Shown one piece after another: positions 1 to 12,100 of a stretch of DNA of 64,000 nucleotides. This DNA comes from Branchiostoma belcheri (lineage: Eukaryota > Chordata > Leptocardii > Amphioxiformes > Branchiostomatidae). The stretch spans positions 1,585,954 through 1,649,953 of the forward strand of contig NW_017802713.1 in the NCBI RefSeq assembly GCF_001625305.1. The letters run 5' to 3'. The position numbers and the translations under genes were made by a program. The notes under the pieces are model-generated. The model was not told the DNA's origin, made no database searches, and worked only from the letters and a program-made list of their open reading frames with translations. Numbering within the stretch: position 1 is the stretch's first letter; each line of letters begins with the position of its first letter.

Positions 1-3000
1 TTTCCCCTTGCCATTTTCCTCGAGCGGCCTGCCGTAATTCTTCAAACGCATTTATTGATAACCAAACACGGTCTAGATGCATTTTTACTGCCCCCGTCGA
101 CCTATGACCCTGGTTGTAACCCCATAGGAGCGACATGACAAGGTTGGTCAAATCCCCTCACACTGTAGCCAACCTCTACCCAGCTTTCTATCCTGTCGCT
201 CAGACACTCTGGCGTCTGGACCACTCTAAAAACCTCTTCTGTCGAGCTCCCTTATGATAATCAAATTTGTTCAGAGTTGCCGTGCTCCGTTATTGATACA
301 ACTGACGTAGCTCAGGCCCCTCGGATGATTTCTGCTCGTATGTTTTTTGATTGCTTATTGATCACATGTCCCCCTTTCTTTACGATCATGACATCATGAT
401 CCCATGTCTAGACATATGTCCAGAACTGATTGTTGCTAATAAAAACAGGCTATTCCCCACCAAAATGATCATGCAATTGTAAATGCGATTATGGCAAAAC
501 AAGAACCACACATATCACTTTAAGGAAAACATATAAGCCCAGCACAAAGCCTATAATTTCTCTGTAGTATAAATTCTGAATGTGTAATTATTTACATAAT
601 GTTGCAGCATTGATTTTCCAAAACAATATTCTGTTTCATCGAATAATCTCCCCTAAATTATCAAAATGGCATAATCCACTTCACGGTAAGCAATCATTCT
701 AATAAAAGCCAACTTACTTAAAATTTAAAACAAAGTCTGAGCCTGTTTTAACATACAACTTACTTACACCTCATGGGCATATATCTTTCAATGCATGCAG
801 AGAAAGGAAGACAGCACTTTGCAGTGCCTGCATACAATGGCCTTCAGTGTAGGTTGTTGAGAGTGTAGGTAACAATCAGTCACCATGTGTGTTATCTCTC
901 CAGGCTTATCTCCCCCAACACAGGGCTGCCTGCTCTCAATACTGTACGCCATAGAGCCACTATTAAGCCGGGCTGCGACCTTTGATAATGTCCGATTTGG
1001 GACTGGGGACAAATTCGTTTGGTTTCAGTTATGGTGTGGGTGAATTGAAGAGCCGGGGAATCATCGATTCTGCATACAAATGTGGATTTTGTTCCAGTTT
1101 TTGTGGTGGCCTGGGGAGATTCGTACAGGGAACTAAAATACATGCGACGTGTTTGAAGCACCTTTTTAACACTCTCTACCTTTCTAAGACTAACGTTTCA
1201 GAAATAGGTTCGAATATGGAACAATTATTGCAATAACTAAGGACTAATCAAGCACTTTTTCTGCCTTCTAAAAAAAGTCTTTCCAAAAATTGAAATGACT
1301 TCAAATCAAAATAAAGAAACAATTTTAATTCTTATTAATCAGCTGAATATTTTTGAACAAGTTCTGCAAAGTATAATTGTAGGATTTAAACAGTTTCTCA
1401 AATTGTTTTCCCACTTCTAAATCCCTTGATTACAGAACTGTTCCAAAGCCTTGGATTCACTACCTGCTACCTGATACAGGCCGACATGTTGTACCGCAAA
1501 TTAACTTGTCACCTTGCCACACTAACACGGTCTCAGACAACCGCTAATCAGCCGTACTAATTAACAACTACAGCTCGGGGACTTCCCCAAACTCCCAACA
1601 CAAATAAATATCTCCTTCCAAGAGGCCATTGCTCTGTGCCGGGCGACCAAGGAATGCGGCAGGGCCACCTTCTTCACTACCTTTTGTTCCCCATAGAAAC
1701 TTCCGTGTGATACTTCATAGGTGGGTTACTGGGTAGTGACAGTGGCGGCAAATATTTTGCAGGGTTTGTTTCTGTGCGGGGGTGCAGAATGTTGGAGAGA
1801 GGCCAGTTCATGGCAACAAAAGGCTGGTAAAGGTCGTGCAGGGGTCACCGCTGGCTACAGGGTACATGATGGAAAAGAGGATTAGCGACTTGGCATCTAA
1901 TCAGCAAAATGTCCTGTCTTCCTTCAGGTTATAATGTGCCTGAAACTTGTTTTGCAAAGTGAACAGATGACTTATTCAAGGGCAATTCCATTTTTGGGAG
2001 AATGACTGGCCAGAATTTACGGTCTGATTCTGTGTAACCTTGGGTTTTCCTTTCCCAAAATTAAAAACATTTCACGCTAGGTCCTATAGCATACATGTAC
2101 GCACAATTAGTATATAGTATACCCAATTGATACAAACACTCTTCTTTTCCCTACAGTGTACACTACAACATTTTCATTGGCAAGTGAGATTTGGATTGCT
2201 GCCATACCCAGCTGCTCTACCAGTTTTTCTTGTACTCTGTGGATCTCACTCCAATTAATTTCTCCTTCTACACTACATCACAGTAGTCTCACAATCCCTC
2301 CTCATATCAATTTTACTTCAGACATTAGCTACATGAAACCCGGCAGTAAGTTACACTGCATAACCCACCAGGCATCATGCCGCAGGTTAATCTCAATTAA
2401 GCCTTTGTTTACGCACAATAAAATATTGTTGAAACCAAGTGTAAAGGTTAGAGCGGGGGTTAGAGTCTGTGTACAGGCAGGCGTGTTTACCCACGCCAAC
2501 AGTACTGCACAGAGTTCGCCTCACACCAGTTTACTGTGTGTAACCAGTAAGTCTGTACCAACAGACCCAGACACACAGGAACGGTTTACTCAACATGTAC
2601 TTGTCCAGCCAGGTTGTGTTGACTGTCTACATATCACAGCCCACGACCTTTCTATTTTTCAAGGTCAACAGCATGGGAACACAGGAAGCTGTCAGTTCTT
2701 GTGATGTTAGCCGTGAATGGAGAGGGGGGAAGCTATCTTCTCAATCAAACTCTGCAGGTAGCTTTACCTACTTCAAAAGAAAGTGGATATTTTGGGCTTT
2801 TTCTCCTGTGTGTTTCTTGTTTGAACACGCGGCGATTTATGGGAGTTGAGTTTCTCGCTCACGTCGTTTAAGATTTATGGGCGGAAGGTTTCATGTTGTT
2901 AAGATTTGCTGAGCCAAACTTTGTTGCAATACAAGAAGCTGGTGACAGGAGAGGTGGAAGGAGGGTGGCGTACTTCGGTCTGAACGTTGACAGTTGAACG

Positions 3001-3020
3001 GGAGAACGTGTTCGACCTAC
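1..3020. other. glypican intron sequence, no exon recognised
   Basis: This follows the exon donor at 3020 in the gene's sense, so it should be intron. No further glypican exon (RY...NQ...NPE type) is seen on the minus strand. The longest open frame is 182 codons on the plus strand (2156-2704). It is rich in Ser and Thr, has no recognised domain and is probably chance. No repeat was noticed. Confidence 0.5.
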
Positions 3021-3151
3021 CTTCCGTAGCTGAGGCCGTTCCAGCACGTTTCTTCCTCACCCGGTCTCACCGCGAGGCTGTCGTCGTTGCATATCGTTTC
3101 CGCCAGGTTACTGTAGAAACCTTTCGACATCGCTAGGTGTCGCACAAACGT
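3021..3151 (-). CDS. GPC3/5: glypican exon after the furin-loop region: CWNG block
   Basis: The exon has 43 codons plus two bases: TFVRHLAMSKGFYSNLAETI, then C, then NDDSLAVRPGEEETCWNGLSYG. It aligns with the vertebrate segment that starts just after the dibasic RRK/RRE sequence and runs to the invariant CWNG. The acceptor follows CCTTTTTCAG and the donor is GTAGGT. It begins in phase 0, which fits exon 3, but direct joining would omit the loop with the Cys-Gly and furin site. An intervening phase 0-0 exon of roughly 150 bp is therefore expected in 3152-8116. The two leftover bases (AG) would make Arg or Ser in the next exon, off the left edge. Confidence 0.88.
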
Positions 3152-6100
3152 CTGAAAAAGGTCAAGGTCACAGCGTGAAATATTTTTGTTTTCCAACAAT
3201 CAAAATTATCTCAGTTTTTTTACATTTTTATCTACCGCAGGGAAGTCATGAAAGTTTAACAACATCATAAAATGGCGGCTACCAGCACTCTCTCTATTTA
3301 CTTATCTCAGTTACTCAAACTTAATCTTGTTCTGCTGCTCTCGTGACAAGTTTATCCCTACACCGACGCTATCTAATGGAAATCTAGACCAGGGGAATGT
3401 ACCTAACGCTTAGCTGCATGGGGGCTATGGGACAAACGGACCCTCACTGGAATTCTTATCAAAAATGACAACGGTTTCAACCACTACAAGACAGCTTCTT
3501 GTATTTTTCTGTGGAAAACTTTGTCATTGTAAGAATTTGAAAGGCGTCATCAGGGTTGGACAAGTTTTCAAAAATCCATTTCCACTTGCCCGAACCAATT
3601 TTTCACTTGCCTAAACTATACATATTTCTATGAACTTTTACTACCACCAAGGAAAGTATCTTATTTTGGAGTTTATAGTGCTGAATGTTTCATTTATTGA
3701 AATAAGGTGGTTTGACTTGCTCCAAACACTGTAGCAGCTATACTTTGCATCCAGAAAATTTACTTGCCTAATCGGGCAAGTACAGGGGGATATTCACTTG
3801 CCCGAACAGTGCTTTTACTTGCCCTGGGCAAAGATATCTACTTGCAAATTTTAGGTGACCGGTGTTGTTTCCTACACAGTTCCATACCTGTATGTGTTCG
3901 TATAAGTTGGCTGGTGGTTTGTCGGCTCTTCTGACTCCTCCTGTCAGCACAGGTTGTGAAGCTCTCCTATTTCTCTGTCGCGGTTTTCTGCAGGCCTTCT
4001 GTACCTATAGGTGGGGAGGGGGGCACGATTGTTACACTGTTTTCATTCACACTTGTTTTGTGATGGATCATACAAAAGTAAGAACTAACTTTTCTTCGTA
4101 CATAACAACATGAATGATAAGAAGGACATACGACAAGAACACAAGAAACAAGGCAAAAATAACATGAAGTTAACCAGGGTCAAAGCATAGGAATATTTCA
4201 GTCACTGGTTACAATATACCAATCAACATGATAGAGTTGAGTTCAATCTAGTACTACTGGTATTCAACCTAGGCCTTTAATTATAACGTTTATAAACTTT
4301 TCCAACAAATATCAGATCTAATTATGGGCACTTGTTCTGTAAATAGCAACAGTTGAACTAGATCAGCGGGACCACACTTGGGGTCTAAAATGCAAACCGT
4401 GCCCGCGGACGATAGTCGTTTTGTTGTGTCTACTTTACCCAAGTGACATATACGTGGCATGTTACAAATGTAGCACAAATAGCACCACACCACGCCAGCA
4501 AGGCTCTACTGCTGTATTTATAGCCAAATAATGTGTTATTATTAGGTGCAGAACCTTTATTTTCAGACCCCCATCTCTGGGCTAAGGGCCATAATTCTTC
4601 TTGACAAAACTACATGTCTGGCAGTAAGATATCAATATTTTATCTGGTAGTAGAGACACACACAAAGTAGCAGTGAACAGTTGGACTGACTGTCCCTGGT
4701 CTAATCTCTTGTGTATTCTAACATCTTTCATCTTTAATCCATAGTTAATCCCTGCCCACCTACATTGTGTGTAGTGTTACACGGATATGTCATCAAGTGG
4801 CTAAGCAGTAGTCCTTTTTCTAAGACAGTCAGTCTACTATACTAGTACTACAAGTACTGGCCTAGATGCCTTCCGCTAGTTGGAGTTTTCTGGCCTAATA
4901 GTAGACCAGGCTGAGAAAGCATTGTTGTAAAACCTACCAGTACTCTTTACAGGAAGTATTTTGAATATCTAACATGATATACAAGTATGGTCATAATTTC
5001 AACCTCAGCAAAACAATGAAGAAATTACTGATATACTTTTATACTGGTTCTGGTCTGTTTCTAGGAGAAAGCAATCAAAATCTGGATAAGATCTTGATCC
5101 AGCAATTTCTGGAAGGATTAAATGACTATCAAAGTAAAGAAACTGGGGCAAAATCATGAGATCTAGCTTCCTTTGATTAATGACTGCCCTGCCCAAAAAT
5201 ATTGCATACAAAGAAAGATTTCATTTCCTGACGGTTTTTCCGTCTTGCCAACATTTTCAAGGATGACTACTTGGAAGACAGGAAGCTCTAAAGATTTAAA
5301 GCAGATTTTGAGGCTTGGCCAACCGCCCAGGAACTAGTTTAGTAGGAAAGGAGGAGGGTTCCTTTTTCATGGGGGATATGTTAAATTGGCCGTTAACTTA
5401 ATTTGGAACACACAAATCAGCTTTAATATTTAGCTGTAAAAGTTTCTGTCTGTGAAAGATATAATTTTATCCTTGGGGCCTGAAATGTATACTGTCCCGT
5501 AAAAAATAGTAAAAGCTTGAATGTTGCAGTAATGTCGTCTTGTTTTGAAACTATCGCAACCGTGATATCCTTTTTATTAAGTTCATATATACAAATATAA
5601 ATGCTATTAGTACTAGCACATTTTTTGCGTTGCAGAAGCAATATAACTTGTAATAGAACTTGGATGATTATAATGTTTCTCTTACCTTAGCTATAAATGG
5701 GTCAATGTATCCATTTATTAATACTTTCATACTACAAAATTAATGTATTCAACTCCTAGCATCTTCAAAGCACCTTGTAATAATGTATACCGTTATCCTG
5801 GGTTCAATGTTAAGACTTGCAGACCCTAGCAGAAATCCCTTGTGTAAAAACTGCCATCCTCATTATGCGAAGTCCTTGGTATCTGGAAGGTATCATGCAG
5901 GTAAGGGCCGACTCTAAACCCTGCTGTACTTGGCTGTTACTGCCCCCCTCCCGACCTCGCCTCCAGGCTACAGCCGTACCCTTGTCCATGCATAATTTAA
6001 AGCCCATTGAGTGGCTGTAATGTCATAATAAGTCACCCTTACAGTTCCCATATCCCAGCCCTGAACCATCTTGCAAAGTTCATCAATGATTCAGAAGGAC

Positions 6101-9100
6101 TCCGGTAAAACCTGCCATTATGTGATTTGCTCTCCATTTTGTTTGTCTTTTCGGGTCAATTTAGAAACATTGAAACCTAAGAGGGAACCAAAAACCAACA
6201 TTTTTACAATGGCCTTTGTTGTTGGCTTTGTTCTTGTCCTTTTTGGCTTCAGCTGTTCGGTCTTTTGTCCTGGTATTTGCCTTTCTAACAAAGCGTGACC
6301 AGTATTGTCACCTGCATTGTTCCGTTATGAACAACCGATACATCACTGACTAGAAGTGCACAGCCAGGATTGCCCAGTCAGCTTATACTTTATTGATAAT
6401 ATCTGAATAATGTGATTTGCAATGTCCGCTTCTGCTCAAACAACAATGTCCCGCCTGATCCAGCCCAATTGGTTTCCGAAATTGATCCAAAAAACGACAG
6501 AAACAAGCTTTGTCATAGATTCAGGGGTCAAGAATCCATCTTTAATTCATTTCTTGGATCCTTTGTATTCAATATAGAAGGGTCTAATGCTTAGTTGGGT
6601 GACAGATTATCGTTATTCTTCTCAATAAACATTTGTCACTGCCAGATCTCATTGTCAAACAAAGAAGCCAGACATCCTGTACATTCCGTTAGAAATCTGA
6701 GGGCATGCAAGGTTGCCTGTCGATGTCTGGTTTACCCAAATTGGTCTCGATGTAGCTCAGTGGAAAAAAAACTGATTCCTAATTCTACTGCACAATTTAC
6801 ACTTGGAAACAAACATCTAAGATGTATTTCTACTCTTAGTGGTTGTATTCACGGCAATTTCCTTTCAAAAACAGTCCCGTTTCCTTTCTCCTAGCACACA
6901 GATGTAGCCAATATTGTTTCCTACAAACAAACCACGGGACTCTAGACCAGAAGAATTAGGACACACAGTAAGTAGTCTGAGTTTGCCAACTGCCTTGTTA
7001 ACTCCCAGTAACAATGATTTGAATGAATTTATCCTTTCTGCATTGTGTTCAACCACAAACTTTGGTATCCCTTAGTCTTCTCAACAATTAATTTCAATTT
7101 TACAGAATTTCTTCCATTATATTTCTCTTTTTCATGAGTGGCAAGTGCTCCTGGAAGAAAGGAAACTGTCCTGTGTTCAATTTTGGCAGCCTGTCATCTT
7201 AATTAGTTGGAAACCCGTGGCCATCTGGTCAGACACACCCCCTCCTAGCTTCCCCCTCCCCACCAAGCCTCTGTTTTAACCATCTGTTCTCCTTCCAATC
7301 TTCCACTTCTCTTCCTTCCAATCATTTCTTCCCTCCCTCGCATTTACAGGTGACTACCAGATGATTATACCAAGTTGTATTCTGTACACCTGGGTGTAAA
7401 ACTGGTTATGATACGGAGGAAGCTTTTTTGGTGGTTCCTCCCCTGGGTATTTGTAGACCCAGGGAACCCAATATCCTACCTGTAACCCATAACCTGGTGC
7501 AAATTACACCCCACCCCTACTGTGGAACTGAGGATCAGACAATTTTACGCTTTGGCTACTTCCTTTACAGGAGTAGATAGGAATTCTTTCAGGAATCTAC
7601 AGTTTCCAAAAACTGATTGAGACAATCAGAGAAAATGTACACGTTTCCATCTATCAATACAATCTCGATCCATAGGCTGTGTCCCTTTCCAAATGCAATT
7701 TGAAATAGAAGGGCGATTCTGTCCACTATCTGATATTAATAACATGGACAGCATTTATCATGCAAAGGAGAGATGTCACTGTTCATGATGATATCAGAAT
7801 TATCTAGTAAATCAAATGAAAGCCACTACACGCCACTAGATATTCTGCAACACAAAGTATGAAAAGTAACTCCTTGGACACTGGTGCTTCCGTATTGATA
7901 GTTATCACTTCCATGAACATTTTTGGTGTTACCTGTGGATGCTGCATCTATCATTTACACCTTTACTGGAACCTTTTCGTAAAACTTCTTGTCACCTGTT
8001 CACTTTTTACTTCCCATGACCCTGCTAGGTCAATCCCTATACTTGCAGACCAGGCAGGCCAGTTATGGTTAGTAGACCTGGAATACGGAAGAAAAACGAG
8101 GCATGACATACGGTACCTTTGCTGTAAGACTGGGTCCGTTCTGCATGGCGATCATGATGGACTCGGAAACCTTGTCGGGAAGGGTGGCCATGACGGTTTC
8201 CACGCTGTACATCCCTTTCATGCCCTTAGTCAGACTCTGCATGACGTCGATGTAGGAATTCCAGTGCGGGTTGATATCCGTTACGCTGGCCAGGCACCCG
8301 CGCATCACGTTCATGCAGTAATTTCCACAGGGCTTGATGAGCGGCTTGCCCTGGCAGTGCGAGCAGTACTTGAACTTGAGGAGCGCCTTGGTGCAGTCGC
8401 GTGTCAGGACCAGATGGTTGGTCGTGTTCACCACTTCGACGCCGAGGTTCAGCGCCTGCACGAAGACCCGAGCAGCCGACAGCGAGCGCTGCAGCTGCGT
8501 CGAGATCCTCGTCGGGAGCTCGCCGAATGGTAACACTTCCCGCTGCAAGTCCATGACGCAGTTGGTGTAGTCCGCGCTCATGTCCGTCATCTTGGGGTTC
8601 AGTAACCTCCGGTACACCAGCGGGAACAGCGTGTCGAAGAAGTCCTTCACGCTGTCCGTCACGCTGAGCTCCGCACCGTTCACGTAAAAGGAAAGTTTTC
8701 TGTGGAATCCTTCAATGAGTGAGTTGGCCTCGATGGCCATGTTCTTGTACACGTTCCTGAACAGATGGTGTGTCTCGTTCTCCGACTTCTGAATCAGACC
8801 GTGGAATTGTTCTGTGAACAAAAAGACGAAACATCAACAACAGTTTATTTCAAGTGCATGTATTTATATCTTTATTTCTAAGACAAGTTTCTGCCTACTG
8901 AAAAATGCCACACTATATAGGGTTACCTGAATCAAACTTCGATGTGAAATATACTAGATTTGCGACACAAATACAAAATCATAAACCACCTGAACTAAAC
9001 AGTGGAAATATTTTCTTCTTGCATGTATGAATCAATACTTTAATTGTATAGGTCTGAGAAACGATTAATCAAATTGGAGCGTCATAATAATGAACGGTTG

Positions 9101-12100
9101 CAAATTTCAAGATTCCCAAAATGGGCAAATCCACTGTGCAATTTTCACGCAAAATTCCTTTGTCCAAATAAGAGATCCACATCCGTCATGTCAGCAAATC
9201 ATCGTCTGGTCTTCATGCCATGGAACGGGATGGGGTCTGGCTGGGACAAAGCCTTGCCAGCAAAAAAGTTTGGTACGGATTCAATCTTCCAAGAAGCCTT
9301 TTCCTTATGGCTTCTGAATACCAAACTTCAGATTCAAAAGATAAGGAAGGGCACGGTCAAGTACGGAAGTCCTGGAAAACTTCTACAAGAGATTCCGGAC
9401 TGAAAAGGTCACCTATAAATCTCCACATGCATTCACCCTTCCAGAAAAGTCTGACCAAATGACCTTCAGGATTAGAAGATCAGGGATAACTTTTCAAGTT
9501 CATGAATCCCCTGGAAAAGTTCAGCACGAGATTCCGGGATGGAATCAGACTTGACCTGAACTGTGACCTTGGAAAGACACACTAGACAGAGGGGAATGAC
9601 CTGTCTGATAGGAATGTGAACAGGAGAAGTGCAGCACACTAGGAGGCAATTCAGTCCAGACTAACCTCAGGTCAACCCCCCTCCCCATTCCCCTGGCCTC
9701 TCTCAGGGTTACAATTTTATAAGTCATTTCAATGCAGATAATTGGCCTCCCCCCTGTTTAATGCCCAACCTTTCTGTGGTCCCCCTAATTCCCACAGAAA
9801 TTATGTCCATATGTCGACTAGATTCAGAAATGCTGCATTCACGAACATGCTATGTTCCTGAAAAACTCCTTTCCACCTCTGTTTTGGCAAAAACTGGTAT
9901 CACGCTTTTCAACTTATCGTTTGCTACATTTCTGAGAGTTTCAGATGCTTGTTTGTAGACATACTGTTATAAGACAAAAGGGCAATCAAAGAAGAAACAA
10001 AGGGGCATGACAGCATTGTGCCAAGTCTTCAAATTAGCAGTCTAAAAATGTAACAACACTTTCACACATCTACATTTATCTGTAGATACATGTAACTTAG
10101 GTATGATCCTAATTCTCCTAATCACAGAACGTTTAACTGGTCCCAACAGCACCTTGGGCACATTTGCTCGCTCGTCTGCGACTAATTTCCCTGAGGTGAG
10201 AGGTGAACTCCTAAACATGTCCATAAACTTTTGCGGTAATTCTTCAGACTCTAATCAGGTGTACAGACATTTTGTACACCATACGAAGCTTCTATAGTTT
10301 CTGCCTAAGCTTGTGCAACCCTCTAAGTAATTACAAGAGAAGTTTTAATTCAATTTACTCCCTTTCTGATGTGACTTCATGGGTGCAGCTGAGTTGAATT
10401 AGCCCCAGAGGATTCTGGGTTATCTGGTGAGATAAGCGATGACAACAACAACAACAGAGCTTCTCTCTCTCTGCTCTGATTTCTGAGCTCTGTTGTACCA
10501 ACCAAAACAGAGGCAACTTCCTAAAACAGATACCCATGGCGGCTAAGCCTAAATCAAAATACATCAACACTCCTGATGGTCCCTAGATAGATACTGTTAC
10601 AGTAACCAGGCGCCACACACTTCAGTTCTTTCTCAGTAGACTACAGATCCAGCCATTCTTCTAGATTATGAGGGCTTTACTTCTGATTCAAGTCCTTATA
10701 ATAAGATACTACTTAGACATAACATTTCATATTCCAGTAATGACATTTGGAGATTATGAGCCCTCTGAGAGATGCATGAGGAAAATCCTGACAGATGGTT
10801 TGAAAAATCGCTAATTCCTGACCCTGAAATGACTGCATTGCAGATGACTGGAGATTATAGGGGATTTGGAGAAGAATCTGAACAAGAATTTGTTCTCTCT
10901 TGTTGCGTGAAAGATTGGATGGGTACACGGGCCACTGACGGACACATGCCTTCAAGCCAAGGCCATCCGATAACCTTGGAAATCTATTAGCACAAGCCAT
11001 CCTGCATTCTTAATTACTCTGCAAAAGAATGTTACACGTTGCCTGTTTTATATCAAAACAGGGGTCATATTTTCAGTCAAATCAATTTGCAAATTAAAAT
11101 ATGGGCAAGTTTTCTCTCCCTTTCTGATATTTTGGGTGAGTAACGTTTCAAGATTGAAGGGAGGAGGGAAATCTTAGCCGGTAAGCGGATGCTACTAAAT
11201 AGAGATATACCGCAAACACACAAGCTACCGAAGTACAAACTTCCGCTCGCAGAATGCGTGAGGAATGCAGAGACTTGCTGGTGATCCCTGGTGAATGGAA
11301 CTGTGCAGGCTAATCCTTCCACACCAGCATGCCATAACTACAAAGGTTCCACCCCTTGCACATGTTGCATGTTTTCTGGTTCACTGACTTGTCAGGGAGA
11401 GGAGAGCCCTCTGGTCTCCCCCTTCTGTTGCTGCTCTGTAGCCTGCTGGTGTGTGTTTGTTTTTGCTTCCTGTTTCTCCTTGGAGATTATTCTAGTGGGG
11501 TCTTAATGCAGGGCGAATGTCTCCAAGGAAGGGGGATTTGCTTGAGACATATCTTTAGCATGAAGTCATAACAACCCAGGCTCTCTGGCTAAGTGATCGC
11601 CTGGAATAGCATCAGTCAACAATGGCAACTGCTTAGACTTCTAGACATTTTCTTCAACTTCTTGTTTACTAAAAGAAATATCTTGCCTCTTACATTTCCA
11701 ATCAATAGCTCATATGAACATTATGTTAGTTACAACTGCGCGAAAAAGAATTGTACATTGCTAACCACTTAGCCAATACTGAGTGATTTCTACTTCTAGC
11801 ATTTCCTGTGAGTGTTCTATACCCTACATTTACCATCATATATATTGTGTAATAGCTTGTCTCAGTAAGTAGGGACGCTTTCCTGTACATCGTGCCCCAG
11901 AAATACCCTGGAATGCCCCCCAATCGCTCTCTGTCACATCGATGGTTACACATCGGCTTCACACCCTTCACAAACAAAAAACACAAACATCGCGGACACC
12001 CTACCCCCAAACTACCCCGGACAGTTATGCTAATCTCTTCCTCGACTTTTTGTCCCGGCGGTAGTTAGACACGGCAGGGTTTTCACGTCCACGGTATTCG

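Noticed and set aside
2156..2704. 182-codon plus-strand open frame
   Set aside because: Longest unexplained frame near the glypican, but its Ser/Thr-rich sequence has no domain or splice context, and its length is within chance for 64 kb of six-frame sequence.
5820..5897. 78-bp plus-strand exon-like stretch (TTGCAG ... CATGCAG/GTAAGG)
   Set aside because: Splice-like ends and an open frame, but no neighbouring exon, no homology recognised, and on the wrong strand for the glypican.
7859..8533. 224-codon plus-strand frame
   Set aside because: Antisense shadow of glypican exon 3, whose GC-rich codons keep the opposite frame open.
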